Made by a program: the position numbers and the translations under genes. The notes below the pieces were generated by a model, which did no database searches, was not told the origin of the DNA, and saw nothing but the letters and a program-made list of their open reading frames with translations. 64,000 nt of DNA from UBA1535 sp002323775 (GTDB lineage: Bacteria; Bacillota; Clostridia; Tissierellales; Sedimentibacteraceae): the NCBI GenBank assembly GCA_031993545.1, contig DAMAHZ010000004.1, forward strand, positions 25,486-89,485, in the 5' to 3' direction. Of this stretch, positions 32,899 to 41,894 are shown one piece after another (the stretch's first letter is position 1; the number at the start of each line of letters is the position of its first letter).

Positions 32899-33603
32899 AT
32901 GAAAAATAGTAAAGATATTACATTGGAAAAAATATTGTCTTGTGTTGACCATACACTTCTTCTGCAAACTTCCACATGGGAAGAAATAAAAGAAATTTTA
33001 GACGATGCTATAAAATATAAATGTGCATCGGCATGTATACCTGCAAGCTTTGTGAAAAGAGCTAAGGAGTATGTGGGCAATAATTTACAAATATGCACAG
33101 TAATAGGCTTCCCAAATGGATATAGCACAAGCTGTGTTAAGGTATTTGAAACAAAGGATGCAATAGCATCTGGTGCAGATGAGATAGACATGGTCATTAA
33201 TATCGGAGACTTAAAGGATAAAAGATATGATGAGATATTAAATGAAATAAAACTCATTAAAGAAGCATGCAACGGTAAGATATTAAAGGTAATAATAGAA
33301 ACATGTCTGTTGACTGATGAAGAAAAAATAAAAATGTGTCAAATAGTTAGTGAAGCAAAAGCTGACTATATAAAAACTTCAACAGGTTTTTCAAAAGCCG
33401 GTGCAACTAAAGAAGATGTTAAGCTATTTAGTGAGAACATAGCTCCAGAAGTAAAAATAAAGGCTGCCGGAGGAATAAGCAGCTTAGATGATGCAATTGA
33501 TTATATAAATTTAGGCTGTTCAAGACTTGGAACAAGCAGAATTGTTAAAATAGTCAAAGCATCTGAGCAAAATGGCTCATCAAATTCTGAGTCAACGTAT
33601 TGA
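32899..33603 (+). CDS. deoC: Deoxyribose-phosphate aldolase
   Basis: DeoC cleaves 2-deoxyribose 5-phosphate to acetaldehyde and glyceraldehyde 3-phosphate. The 234-aa protein has the Schiff-base lysine K159 in DYIKTSTGFSKAGAT, the proton-relay Asp97 in DEIDMVINIG, and VKIKAAGGISSLDDA. It completes the pathway started by Pdp and DeoB. Directly downstream is a nucleoside importer, so this locus appears devoted to nucleoside use. Confidence 0.95.
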   Translation: MKNSKDITLEKILSCVDHTLLLQTSTWEEIKEILDDAIKYKCASACIPASFVKRAKEYVGNNLQICTVIGFPNGYSTSCVKVFETKDAIASGADEIDMVINIGDLKDKRYDEILNEIKLIKEACNGKILKVIIETCLLTDEEKIKMCQIVSEAKADYIKTSTGFSKAGATKEDVKLFSENIAPEVKIKAAGGISSLDDAIDYINLGCSRLGTSRIVKIVKASEQNGSSNSESTY

Positions 33604-33655
33604 TCTAATACTGGATTATATAATATATATAGATTAATTTGTATTATTAAAATAA

Positions 33656-33711
33656 TTGACAAATGGTATTTTTTGTATTATTATATAATTTACAACAGTA
33701 CATAGTACTGT
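33656..33711 (+). promoter_or_regulatory. Promoter and palindromic operator of the bmpA operon
   Basis: TTGACA at 33656-33661 and TATTAT at 33679-33684 are 17 bp apart. Just downstream lies ACAGTAC-ata-GTACTGT at 33695-33711, a perfect 7-bp inverted repeat that would overlap the transcription start, a typical repressor position. No purine riboswitch is recognisable in the leader. Confidence 0.6.
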
Positions 33712-33741
33712 ATAAACAATAAAATTGGAGGAACTTTAAAA

Positions 33742-34890
33742 ATGAAAAATTTTAAAAAGGTATTGTCAATAGCTTTAGCTTTTACAATGCTATTGGGAAC
33801 TGGCTTGTTATTTACATCATGTACTGGCAATAAAGCTGAGATTGCACTTATCACAGATAAAGGAAACATTGATGATAAGTCATTTAACCAAGGCTCATGG
33901 GAAGGTGTTCTTGAGTTTGCAAAAGCAAATAATATTTCACACAAATACTATAAACCAGAAGAACCTTCAGATGCAGGATATTTAGCATCTATAGAATTAG
34001 CTATCAAAGGCGGAGCAAAGGTAGTAGTTACTCCTGGATACTTATTTGAAGTTGCAGTTTATGAAGCTCAAGCAAAATATCCAGATGTAAAATTCATACT
34101 TCTTGACGGAGAACCTCATAGCCCATATCCTGAACCAAAATTTGAAACAAAATCAAATGTTGCAAGTGTTAAGTATGCAGAAGAACAATCAGGATATCTA
34201 GCAGGATATGCTGCTGTTAAAGATGGATATACTAAACTTGGATTTATGGGTGGTATGGCTGTTCCAGCAGTTCAAGCATTTGGATATGGATTCTTACAAG
34301 GTGCAGAAGCTGCTGCTAAAGAGTTAGGTGTAAGTGTTGAAGTGAAATACCACTACACTGGAAACTTTGAAGAAAATGATACAAATAAAGCAACTGCAAA
34401 AACAATGTACGAAGGTGGAACAGAAGTAATATTTGCGTGCGGAGGATCTGTTGGTAAATCTGTTATGGCTGCTGCTGATGAAGCTAAAAAAGTTGTTATC
34501 GGTGTTGACGTTGACCAAAGATATGATAGTGCAACAGTTATAACTTCTGCAGCTAAAGGCTTAGGAACTTCAGTTGTTCAAGTTTTAGAATCAATTTATA
34601 AAACAAATAACTTTGACACTGTTTTTGGTGGAACAACTACATATTTCAATGCGTCTAATGGCGGTGTAGGACTTCCTACAGTAGTTATAGGTCAAAAAGA
34701 CGGCAATGCTTTTGATCGTTTCAAGGCTTTCACTAAAGCTGATTATGATTTAGTATTTAATAAATTAGCTAAGGATGAAGTAAAACCTGTTAGAACTATA
34801 AAAGTTACAGCTGAAACTGGTTATGCAACAGCTGACGAATTAGTTAAAGGTCTTGATTTGAGCAAAGTTTCTGTAACAACAGTACAATAG
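33742..34890 (+). CDS. BMP family nucleoside-binding lipoprotein
   Basis: Substrate-binding protein of a BmpA/PnrA-type nucleoside ABC importer. The signal peptide ends in a lipobox with C27 (LLFTSCTGN). The mature domain has the family blocks IALITDKGNIDDKSFNQGSWEGV, VVVTPGYLFE, EEQSGYLAGYAAV, GGMAVPAVQAFGYGFLQGA, EVIFACGGSVGKSVM and GVDVDQ. It is the first gene of a four-gene operon and is followed by a terminator that probably lowers expression of the membrane parts. Confidence 0.93.
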   Translation: MKNFKKVLSIALAFTMLLGTGLLFTSCTGNKAEIALITDKGNIDDKSFNQGSWEGVLEFAKANNISHKYYKPEEPSDAGYLASIELAIKGGAKVVVTPGYLFEVAVYEAQAKYPDVKFILLDGEPHSPYPEPKFETKSNVASVKYAEEQSGYLAGYAAVKDGYTKLGFMGGMAVPAVQAFGYGFLQGAEAAAKELGVSVEVKYHYTGNFEENDTNKATAKTMYEGGTEVIFACGGSVGKSVMAAADEAKKVVIGVDVDQRYDSATVITSAAKGLGTSVVQVLESIYKTNNFDTVFGGTTTYFNASNGGVGLPTVVIGQKDGNAFDRFKAFTKADYDLVFNKLAKDEVKPVRTIKVTAETGYATADELVKGLDLSKVSVTTVQ

Positions 34891-34965
34891 TAATAGTTTT
34901 ATAAACTTCGATAAGATATAAAACGTAAGTTATAATTATTTTTAAATTAAAGTTTTCTACAAATA

Positions 34966-34998
34966 GAAAGGGAACAGGCGTTTGCCTTTCCCTTTTTT
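34966..34998 (+). terminator. Terminator between bmpA and the ABC genes
   Basis: GGGAA-c-AGGC-gttt-GCCT-TTCCC with six T downstream, flanked by AAA/TTT pairing. A strong intrinsic terminator within the operon, likely giving excess binding protein over the transporter. Confidence 0.85.
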
Positions 34999-35039
34999 AT
35001 TAATTTAAGCAAGGCTAATAATAAATTATGGAGGTTAAG

Positions 35040-36599
35040 ATGGCGCAAGATTATATTATTGAAATGCTCCATATAACAAAGGAATTTCCAGGCATTATAG
35101 CAAATGACGATATTACCTTACAACTGAAAAAAGGTGAAATTCATGCTCTTTTAGGGGAAAATGGTGCCGGTAAGTCTACGCTTATGAGCGTTCTGTTCGG
35201 TCTATACCAGCCTGAAATAGGTGAAATTCACAAAAATGGAGAGCTTGTAAAGATTAATAATCCGAATGATGCAAATAATTTAGGTATAGGTATGGTACAC
35301 CAGCACTTCAAGCTAGTGGAGATTTTTAGTGTTATAGAAAATATTATGTTGGGTGTAGAGCCTAATAAATATGGTTTTCTAATGAAAAAGCAAGCAAGAG
35401 ATAAAATTGTAAAACTTAGTGAGCAATACGGATTAAAAGTAGATCCAGATGCAATTATAGAAGATATAACAGTCGGCATGCAGCAACGTGTTGAGATACT
35501 TAAAATGCTATATAGAGATAATGAAATTTTAATTTTTGATGAACCAACTGCTTCACTCACACCGCAGGAAATAAATGAATTGATGAAAATTATGAAAAAG
35601 CTTGCAAATGAAGGTAAATCAATATTATTTATAACTCATAAGCTTAATGAAATAAAGGCTATATCTGATAGATGTACAGTGCTTAGAAAAGGAAAGTATA
35701 TAGGTACTGTAAATACCAGCGAAACCTCAATTGAGGAGCTATCAGAAATGATGGTAGGAAGAAAGGTTGAATTTACAGTTAAGAAGGAAAAAAGCAATCC
35801 TAAAGATGTTGTTTTAAATATAAATAATTTAAGTGTTCCAAGTAAAATCCATAAAAATAATGCTGTAAAAGAGGTCTCTTTTAGTGTACGAGCTGGAGAA
35901 ATCGTTTGTATAGCTGGAATTGATGGAAATGGACAAAGTGAACTTGTGTATGCTATAACAGGCTTAGAAAAGAATAATGGTGGGGATATTGAGCTTTGTG
36001 GCAAAAATATTTCCAATTCTAGCATTAGGACTCGCAGCAAACTTGGTATGAGCCATATACCAGAAGATAGGCATAAATTCGGTTTAGTTTTAGACTATTC
36101 TCTTGCTGAAAATATGGTGCTGCAAAGATATTGGCAGCCAAAGTTTCAAAAAAATGGATTTTTGAAAAAAAGTGTTATAACAGAATATTCAGATAAATTA
36201 ATTGAACAATATGATGTAAGAAGTGGACAGGGGTCTAAAACTACAGCAAGAAGTATGTCTGGCGGAAACCAACAAAAAGCTATCGTTGCACGTGAGATAG
36301 ATAGAGACCCAGAGCTTTTAGTAGTTGTACAGCCTACACGTGGACTTGACGTAGGAGCTATTGAATATATACATAAACAAATTGTTGCAGAAAGAGATGC
36401 AGGAGCGGCTGTTTTACTTGTTTCTCTTGAGCTTGATGAGGTCATGAACTTATCAGATAGAATACTCGTAATGTATGAAGGTGAGATTGTTGGTGAGTTT
36501 GAAGTAGACAAGGTAGATGAAAAAGAACTTGGATTGTATATGTCTGGTGCTAAGAGAAATAAACCAAAGAGAGGTGAACAGTCAGATGAGATTAAGTGA
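35040..36599 (+). CDS. Nucleoside ABC importer, double ATPase subunit
   Basis: The 519-aa protein has two ABC domains. The first has Walker A GENGAGKST, signature-like ITVGMQQRVEIL and Walker B EILIFDEPTASLT. The second has a degenerate Walker A (GIDGNGQSEL), signature MSGGNQQKAIVAREI and Walker B-like LLVVVQPTRGLD, the standard asymmetry of sugar/nucleoside importers (YufO/NupO type). ATG 35040 follows GGAGGT; ATG 35028 is inside that site. It overlaps the permease gene by 14 nt. Confidence 0.92.
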   Translation: MAQDYIIEMLHITKEFPGIIANDDITLQLKKGEIHALLGENGAGKSTLMSVLFGLYQPEIGEIHKNGELVKINNPNDANNLGIGMVHQHFKLVEIFSVIENIMLGVEPNKYGFLMKKQARDKIVKLSEQYGLKVDPDAIIEDITVGMQQRVEILKMLYRDNEILIFDEPTASLTPQEINELMKIMKKLANEGKSILFITHKLNEIKAISDRCTVLRKGKYIGTVNTSETSIEELSEMMVGRKVEFTVKKEKSNPKDVVLNINNLSVPSKIHKNNAVKEVSFSVRAGEIVCIAGIDGNGQSELVYAITGLEKNNGGDIELCGKNISNSSIRTRSKLGMSHIPEDRHKFGLVLDYSLAENMVLQRYWQPKFQKNGFLKKSVITEYSDKLIEQYDVRSGQGSKTTARSMSGGNQQKAIVAREIDRDPELLVVVQPTRGLDVGAIEYIHKQIVAERDAGAAVLLVSLELDEVMNLSDRILVMYEGEIVGEFEVDKVDEKELGLYMSGAKRNKPKRGEQSDEIK

Positions 36600-37698
36600 T
36601 GTTAAAAAAACTAAAGGCTATAATTCTTTCATAGCCTCACTATTAGCTATAGCTTTAGGACTTATCTTTGGTCTAATTGTAATGATTATTGCTAACCCAT
36701 TAGAAGCCTTTCCGGGATTTGCCACTATTTTATTTGCAGGATTTACTGATTTTGCTACAGTGCTGTATTTTGCAACTCCTATACTTATGACGGGGCTTGC
36801 AGTAGGCTTTGCATTCAAGATGGGTATGTTTAATATAGGAGCTTCTGGTCAATACACAATGGGAATGTTCTTCGCTATGTATGTGGGCTTTATGTTTCCG
36901 GTAAATAGTCCGCTTCATTGGATATTGTGCATATTGGCAGGTATGATAGGTGGTATGCTTTGGGGTGCTATACCAGGTATATTTAAAGCATTTTTTAATG
37001 TTAATGAGGTTATAACCTCAATTATGTTTAACTATATAGGTATGTATTTAGTTGATATGGCTATCCAAGGGAATTCTAAGATGTATGTTCCGGATATGGC
37101 AAGAACAGCTTATTTACCAAAATCAGCACAGATTTTTTCCTTGGGAATTAAAGGCTCAAACTTGAACTTATCCATTATATTTGCGATAATAATAGCAATT
37201 ATACTCTATGTAGTTTTAAACAAAACCACATTTGGATATGAGCTAAAAGCAACAGGATATAATAAGCATGCTAGTAATTATGCAGGAATGAACGGAAAAA
37301 GAAATATAATATTGTCAATGATTATAGCAGGAGGTCTAGCTGGGCTTGGAGGTGCGTTTGCGATACTTGCACCATCTACAATAACCGGAAGCAGTATGAC
37401 ATATGAACCAATTAATATAATTGCTGCCAATGGCTTTAATGGAATTGCCGTAGCACTTTTAGGAGTTTCAAATCCTATAGGTATTATTTTCTCAGCAAGT
37501 TTTATTTCTTTGCTTCAAAGAGGTGGCACTACTGCAAGCTTATATGGATTTAAGCCTGAAATTATTGATATAGTAATAGCAGTTATAATTTATTTCTCTG
37601 CATTTGCTACTCTTATGAGGGAAACATTATCAAAATTCTTATCCGGAAAAAATAAAAAAGCAGAATTAAAAGCTGTGTCAGTAAGGGAGGACAAATAA
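36586..37698 (+). CDS. Nucleoside ABC importer permease (first)
   Basis: The 370-aa membrane protein (about ten helices) is a BPD_transp_2-type permease of YufP/NupP class. Characteristic parts are PILMTGLAVGFAFKMGMFNIGASGQY, FNVNEVITSIMFNYIG and the ATKYNK-like coupling region YELKATGYNKHASNYAGMN. ATG 36586 with GAGGTGA upstream overlaps the ATPase gene; the longer frame from 36517 would overlap it by 83 nt. Confidence 0.92.
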   Translation: MRLSDVKKTKGYNSFIASLLAIALGLIFGLIVMIIANPLEAFPGFATILFAGFTDFATVLYFATPILMTGLAVGFAFKMGMFNIGASGQYTMGMFFAMYVGFMFPVNSPLHWILCILAGMIGGMLWGAIPGIFKAFFNVNEVITSIMFNYIGMYLVDMAIQGNSKMYVPDMARTAYLPKSAQIFSLGIKGSNLNLSIIFAIIIAIILYVVLNKTTFGYELKATGYNKHASNYAGMNGKRNIILSMIIAGGLAGLGGAFAILAPSTITGSSMTYEPINIIAANGFNGIAVALLGVSNPIGIIFSASFISLLQRGGTTASLYGFKPEIIDIVIAVIIYFSAFATLMRETLSKFLSGKNKKAELKAVSVREDK

Positions 37699-37699
37699 T

Positions 37700-38665
37700 A
37701 TGGATATTTTATATTTTTTAATTCAAGGTACTCTCCCTGTAATGGTTCCTTTACTATTAGTTGCCCTTGGGGGTATGTTTAGTGAAAGAAGCGGAATAGT
37801 AAACATAGCTCTTGAAGGTATAATGCTGTTTGGTGCATTTTTTGGTGCCTTGACAGTATTGGGAATTCAGAATTTAGGACTAAACCCTCAAGTTGTTTTA
37901 TTGATTGCCATGTTAGCATCTGCACTTGCTGGAGTTATTTACTCGCTTTTACTATCATATGCGGCAGTTAATATGAAGGCAGACCAGACTATAACAGGAA
38001 CAGCTCTTAATATGCTCGTTCCGGCAGGAATATTGTTATTTTCTAAAATGAAATTTAATTCTGATGGTATAACAACATCAGTTAGGTTTTTTATAGATGA
38101 AGTACCGGTTTTAGGACAGATACCAATTATAGGAGATTTGTTCTTCAAAAAAACATATCTTACGGTATATATAGCCTTTGCAATTTTAATAATTGTGACA
38201 ATAATTTTCTATAAAACTAAATTTGGTCTTAGACTAAGAGCTTGCGGAGAACATCCACATGCTGCTGATAGCGTTGGTATAAATGTGTACAAAATGAGAT
38301 ATGCTGGCGTAGGCATCTCAGGTATTTTAGGTGGAATTGGCGGTTTCTTCTATGCAGTTGGAATTATGAGCGGCAATGCAAATGGTCATACCGGTGTTGC
38401 GGGCTTTGGTTTTTTAGCCTTGGCTGTTATGATATTCGGACAGTGGAAGCCGATTAGAATATTATTTGCTGCATTATTCTTTGCATTTTTAAGAACTTTG
38501 GCGTACTCAATACCGCTGATACCTTTCCTTAATAATTTAAAAATAAACAGCACATTTTACAAAATGCTGCCGTATGTAGCGACAATGGTGGTACTTGCAT
38601 TTACATCTAAAAAATCACGTGCACCAAAGGCAGAAGGCATACCTTACGATAAGAGTGTGAGGTAA
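37700..38665 (+). CDS. Nucleoside ABC importer permease (second)
   Basis: The 321-aa partner permease (YufQ/NupQ class, eight to ten helices). Family blocks are LGGMFSERSGIVNIALEGIMLFGAFFGA, KADQTITGTALNML and the coupling segment FGLRLRACGEHPHAADSVGINVYKMRY. It starts one base after the previous stop with GGAGGA upstream and closes the operon; a terminator follows at 38734. Confidence 0.92.
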   Translation: MDILYFLIQGTLPVMVPLLLVALGGMFSERSGIVNIALEGIMLFGAFFGALTVLGIQNLGLNPQVVLLIAMLASALAGVIYSLLLSYAAVNMKADQTITGTALNMLVPAGILLFSKMKFNSDGITTSVRFFIDEVPVLGQIPIIGDLFFKKTYLTVYIAFAILIIVTIIFYKTKFGLRLRACGEHPHAADSVGINVYKMRYAGVGISGILGGIGGFFYAVGIMSGNANGHTGVAGFGFLALAVMIFGQWKPIRILFAALFFAFLRTLAYSIPLIPFLNNLKINSTFYKMLPYVATMVVLAFTSKKSRAPKAEGIPYDKSVR

Positions 38666-38733
38666 AAATCGACATAAGTCTACATAATATTATTTATGTT
38701 ATCAAAGCGGACTCGAATTGAAAAATTTGTAAA

Positions 38734-38767
38734 AAAATCTTAAAATTATTGTTTTAAGGTTTTTTTT
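38734..38767 (+). terminator. Terminator of the nucleoside importer operon
   Basis: AATCTTAAAA and TTTTAAGGTT pair around TTATTG (one G-U pair), followed by seven T. Lies 70 nt after the last permease gene. Confidence 0.78.
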
Positions 38768-38846
38768 ATGTTATTATATTAGTAGTAATTTTTGATTGTA
38801 TAATTTATTGTAAGATTGTCGTTAGAACATAAAATTAAGGCAATTT

Positions 38847-38875
38847 TTGCATCAGATTATTAATTGAAATAATAT
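38847..38875 (+). promoter_or_regulatory. Candidate promoter of the ZIP transporter gene
   Basis: TTGCAT at 38847-38852 and TAATAT at 38870-38875 are 17 bp apart, 28 nt before the start. The spacer contains ATTATT-n6-AATAAT. AT richness makes chance matches likely, so confidence is modest. Confidence 0.4.
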
Positions 38876-38902
38876 ACTAATACATTATTAAAGGAGGCAA
38901 GC

Positions 38903-39658
38903 ATGAATTTAGTAACTATAACAGCACTTGGTGTTGGCGGAGCTACGGTTGTGGGAGCATTTATAGGTTTCTTCTTTAAAAATCTACCACACAAGTGGAA
39001 TGACGCAATTTTAGGATTTGCGGCAGGAGTAATGTTAGCAACTGCAATACAGGGTTTAATTTTACCATCGGCTGAATCTGTAGGTAAAAGTGGATTATGG
39101 ATTACTGCTTTAGGAATCCTCGCAGGTGCTTACATTTTAAATATATTTGACAAATTAACGCCACATTTACATCATTTGACGGGCGTGGAAATGGAGAATC
39201 ATCAAAACAACGCTTCTTTAAATAAAGTTATGCTATTTGTTTTTGCTATTGCGATACACAACTTGCCAGAGGGATTGGCAGCTGGAGTTAGCTTTGGCTC
39301 AGGCGATATGAAAAATGCAATTACTGTAGCACTTGGTATAGCTATACAAAATATACCTGAGGGTATGGTGACTATATCGCCGATGATAATGAATGGAGTC
39401 AGTAAAAAAAGAGCATTTTTAATAGCGGCATTTACTGGCTTAATCGAAGTTGTAGGTACATTTATTGGATATTATTCAGCAATTATTTCTAAAGCAATAT
39501 TGCCATTTGCCTTAGCGTTTGCAGGTGGAACAATGTTATATGTAATAAGTGATGAAATGATTCCGGAAACACACAGTCATGGACATGAGAGAATAGCTAC
39601 TTATTCTTTATTGATTGGATTTATAGTTATGATGTTCTTGGATGCGTACATATCATAA
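38903..39658 (+). CDS. ZIP family metal transporter
   Basis: The 251-aa integral membrane protein (about eight helices) has the two ZIP metal-site helices: HNLPEGLAAGVSFGSG and QNIPEGMVTISPM, and a His-containing loop (PHLHHLTGVEMENH). ZIP proteins of this GufA/ZupT type import zinc or other divalent metals. AAAGGAGG precedes the ATG. No Zur or Fur box is identified. Confidence 0.92.
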   Translation: MNLVTITALGVGGATVVGAFIGFFFKNLPHKWNDAILGFAAGVMLATAIQGLILPSAESVGKSGLWITALGILAGAYILNIFDKLTPHLHHLTGVEMENHQNNASLNKVMLFVFAIAIHNLPEGLAAGVSFGSGDMKNAITVALGIAIQNIPEGMVTISPMIMNGVSKKRAFLIAAFTGLIEVVGTFIGYYSAIISKAILPFALAFAGGTMLYVISDEMIPETHSHGHERIATYSLLIGFIVMMFLDAYIS

Positions 39659-39695
39659 GTAATTTTTATAAATATAATAGAATTGAGGACAAAAA

Positions 39696-40856
39696 ATGAT
39701 TGATGTAAAACTTCTTGCTACCAGAGCAAACATGAAAAAATATGATGCAGGCTCAATAATAATAAATGAGAATGAAAATTGTAGTGAAATGTTTATTTTG
39801 TTAATTGGAAAGGTAAATATTGTTGAAAATCACAAAATGCAAAATGAAAAAATTATAGAAACAATAACGCCTGGAAATATATTTGGTATTATGAATTTTT
39901 TAAATGAAGGTGTTTCTCAAAGTACTGTAGTGGCAATTGAAGATACAACTGTTGCAACTATTAATAAAGTAAATTACATAAGTCTTGCAAAAAAGCATAA
40001 TAATTTATTTATTGAATTATTGGATATACTAACAGAGCGTGCTAACAAGACGCAAAGTGAAATAAGGTTAATCAATTTAGAAAAACAAAAAATGATAGAA
40101 TACTACAACATTGATGAAGAATCTTTCTATAAATCAATGCTTTTTCCAAGTGGACACGCTAAATATCCGACTGTTCGTCCTGAGGAGTATGATAAATTCT
40201 TATATCCGCATAATTTCACATGCCCACATTGCGGTCAAAGCTTTGACAGTGTAACACCATTAACTTCAAAGCTTGTAACTAAAGGTGAGTTAGCATGTGA
40301 TATGAGAAAAAATTACCAATCTTTCGATATGCTATGGTATGAGATTGTAACTTGTCCTCATTGCTATTTTAGTTCCTTTGAGAGTGGCTTTGAAGCTCCA
40401 CATAGATTGAAAAAAGAAATGTTTGCAGATCAGCTTGAGTTAGTAAAAAGAAACTTAGGGCTTGAATTCAAAGAGCCAAGAACTTTAGACCAAGTGTTTG
40501 CATCACATTATCTTGCTTTAATATGTTCGGCTGGGTTTGAAAGTAAAAAGCAGATTGATTCTAAATTATGGCTGTCATTATCATGGCTTTATAGTGATGT
40601 CAGAGATTTGAAAATGGAAAGCTTCGCTACCGAAAAAGCATTGGAATTTACAAATCTATATTATAGCGAGACTGAACTTTCGTCAGAGGCAACGCAGACA
40701 GTTTTAATGATATTGGGAACTCTTGCAAGAAAAACTCAAAACTATAATGAAGCTATGCTTTATTTAAGTAAAGCAATGGCAGTTCGTGACGGCAAGCCTG
40801 CGTATAAAAGATTAATTGACCTTGAACTGGATGAAATAAGAGATAGAAGAAAGTAA
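39696..40856 (+). CDS. cNMP-binding domain fused to DUF2225
   Basis: The 386-aa protein begins with a cyclic-nucleotide-binding (Crp-like) fold (residues about 10-125: GSIIINENENCSEMFILLIGKVNIVE ... TPGNIFGIMNFLNEG). It continues into a DUF2225 domain with two Cys pairs (CPHCGQSF and CPHCYFSSF) and C-terminal TPR-like helices. There is no helix-turn-helix after the cNMP domain, so it is not a classical Crp regulator. DUF2225 function is unknown. Confidence 0.85.
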   Translation: MIDVKLLATRANMKKYDAGSIIINENENCSEMFILLIGKVNIVENHKMQNEKIIETITPGNIFGIMNFLNEGVSQSTVVAIEDTTVATINKVNYISLAKKHNNLFIELLDILTERANKTQSEIRLINLEKQKMIEYYNIDEESFYKSMLFPSGHAKYPTVRPEEYDKFLYPHNFTCPHCGQSFDSVTPLTSKLVTKGELACDMRKNYQSFDMLWYEIVTCPHCYFSSFESGFEAPHRLKKEMFADQLELVKRNLGLEFKEPRTLDQVFASHYLALICSAGFESKKQIDSKLWLSLSWLYSDVRDLKMESFATEKALEFTNLYYSETELSSEATQTVLMILGTLARKTQNYNEAMLYLSKAMAVRDGKPAYKRLIDLELDEIRDRRK

Positions 40857-40872
40857 AAGACAGGAGGTATTT

Positions 40873-41838
40873 ATGTCAAGAATTATAGGAATTTGTATAC
40901 CATTTTTAAATGAAGATAGAAAAAATAAAATATTGGAAACTGCAAAGCTCTCTGGTTTTGAAGTAAAGTTTTGTGATTATGAAAAAGTAACACAAGATGA
41001 TATTGATAGCTGTGAAGTTTTATTTGGCATGGCAAGCAGAAAATTAGTAAGCAATGCTAAAAATCTAAAGTGGATGCAGGCTTCATTTGCTGGTGTTGAC
41101 AAATATGTTAATTTAGATAATATCAGAAATGGCAATATAATCCTTACTAATGCTACCGGTGCCTATGGAATAACTATTGCTGAGCATATGATAACCGTAC
41201 TGCTTATGCTTATGAGAAGAATGACTGAATATTATGACCTTCAAAAAGAAAAGAGCTGGAAGATGCTCGGTGAAATTAGATCCATTATGAACAGTACAAT
41301 AACAGTTGTAGGCTTTGGTGATATAGGAGAAAATTTTGCTAAGAGAGCAAGGGCTATGGGAGCAACTATTCGTGGAGTTAGGCGAAATGCAGATAAAAAA
41401 TCTGAATTTGCTGATGAAATGTACTCAAATGATAAGCTTTTAGAAGCCATAGATGGTGCAGATGTAATAGCGCTTTGCTTACCTGAAACTGATAAGACTA
41501 AGCATATTATTGGTGCTAAAGAAATAGAGAAAATGAAGAACGATGCTATCGTTATAAATGTTGGCAGAGGAACGGCTATAGATGAAAATGCTCTTATAGA
41601 AGCTCTTAGCAATAATAAAATAGGCGGAGCAGCGTTAGATGTATTTGAAAAAGAGCCACTTTCTAATGATAGTGCTTTGTGGAATTGTAAAAACACAATT
41701 ATAACACCTCATATATCTGGGAATACATCATTACCGTTAACTTGTGATATAGTTGTAGACATATTTTGCAAAAATCTAATTAAATATGCAAATAATGAAA
41801 AATTAAACAATTTGATAGATTGTAGCAAAGGATATTAG
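40873..41838 (+). CDS. D-2-hydroxyacid dehydrogenase
   Basis: NAD-dependent dehydrogenase of the D-isomer 2-hydroxyacid family, 321 aa. Motifs: nucleotide-binding VVGFGDIGENFAKRARAMG, the catalytic Arg segment INVGRGTAIDENALIEAL, Glu in VFEKEPL and His in TPHISGNT. Substrate unknown. AGGAGG site 12 nt after the upstream stop, so it may be co-transcribed with the cNMP-DUF2225 gene. Confidence 0.9.
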   Translation: MSRIIGICIPFLNEDRKNKILETAKLSGFEVKFCDYEKVTQDDIDSCEVLFGMASRKLVSNAKNLKWMQASFAGVDKYVNLDNIRNGNIILTNATGAYGITIAEHMITVLLMLMRRMTEYYDLQKEKSWKMLGEIRSIMNSTITVVGFGDIGENFAKRARAMGATIRGVRRNADKKSEFADEMYSNDKLLEAIDGADVIALCLPETDKTKHIIGAKEIEKMKNDAIVINVGRGTAIDENALIEALSNNKIGGAALDVFEKEPLSNDSALWNCKNTIITPHISGNTSLPLTCDIVVDIFCKNLIKYANNEKLNNLIDCSKGY

Positions 41839-41894
41839 TATCTAATATAAATCATTAATTTTCTTTTTTAAATGTGAGTTACAGGGGGATAATT

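Noticed and set aside
33604..33741. Purine-type riboswitch before the nucleoside importer
   Set aside because: None of the conserved core segments of purine riboswitch aptamers is present; the region is explained by promoter and palindrome.
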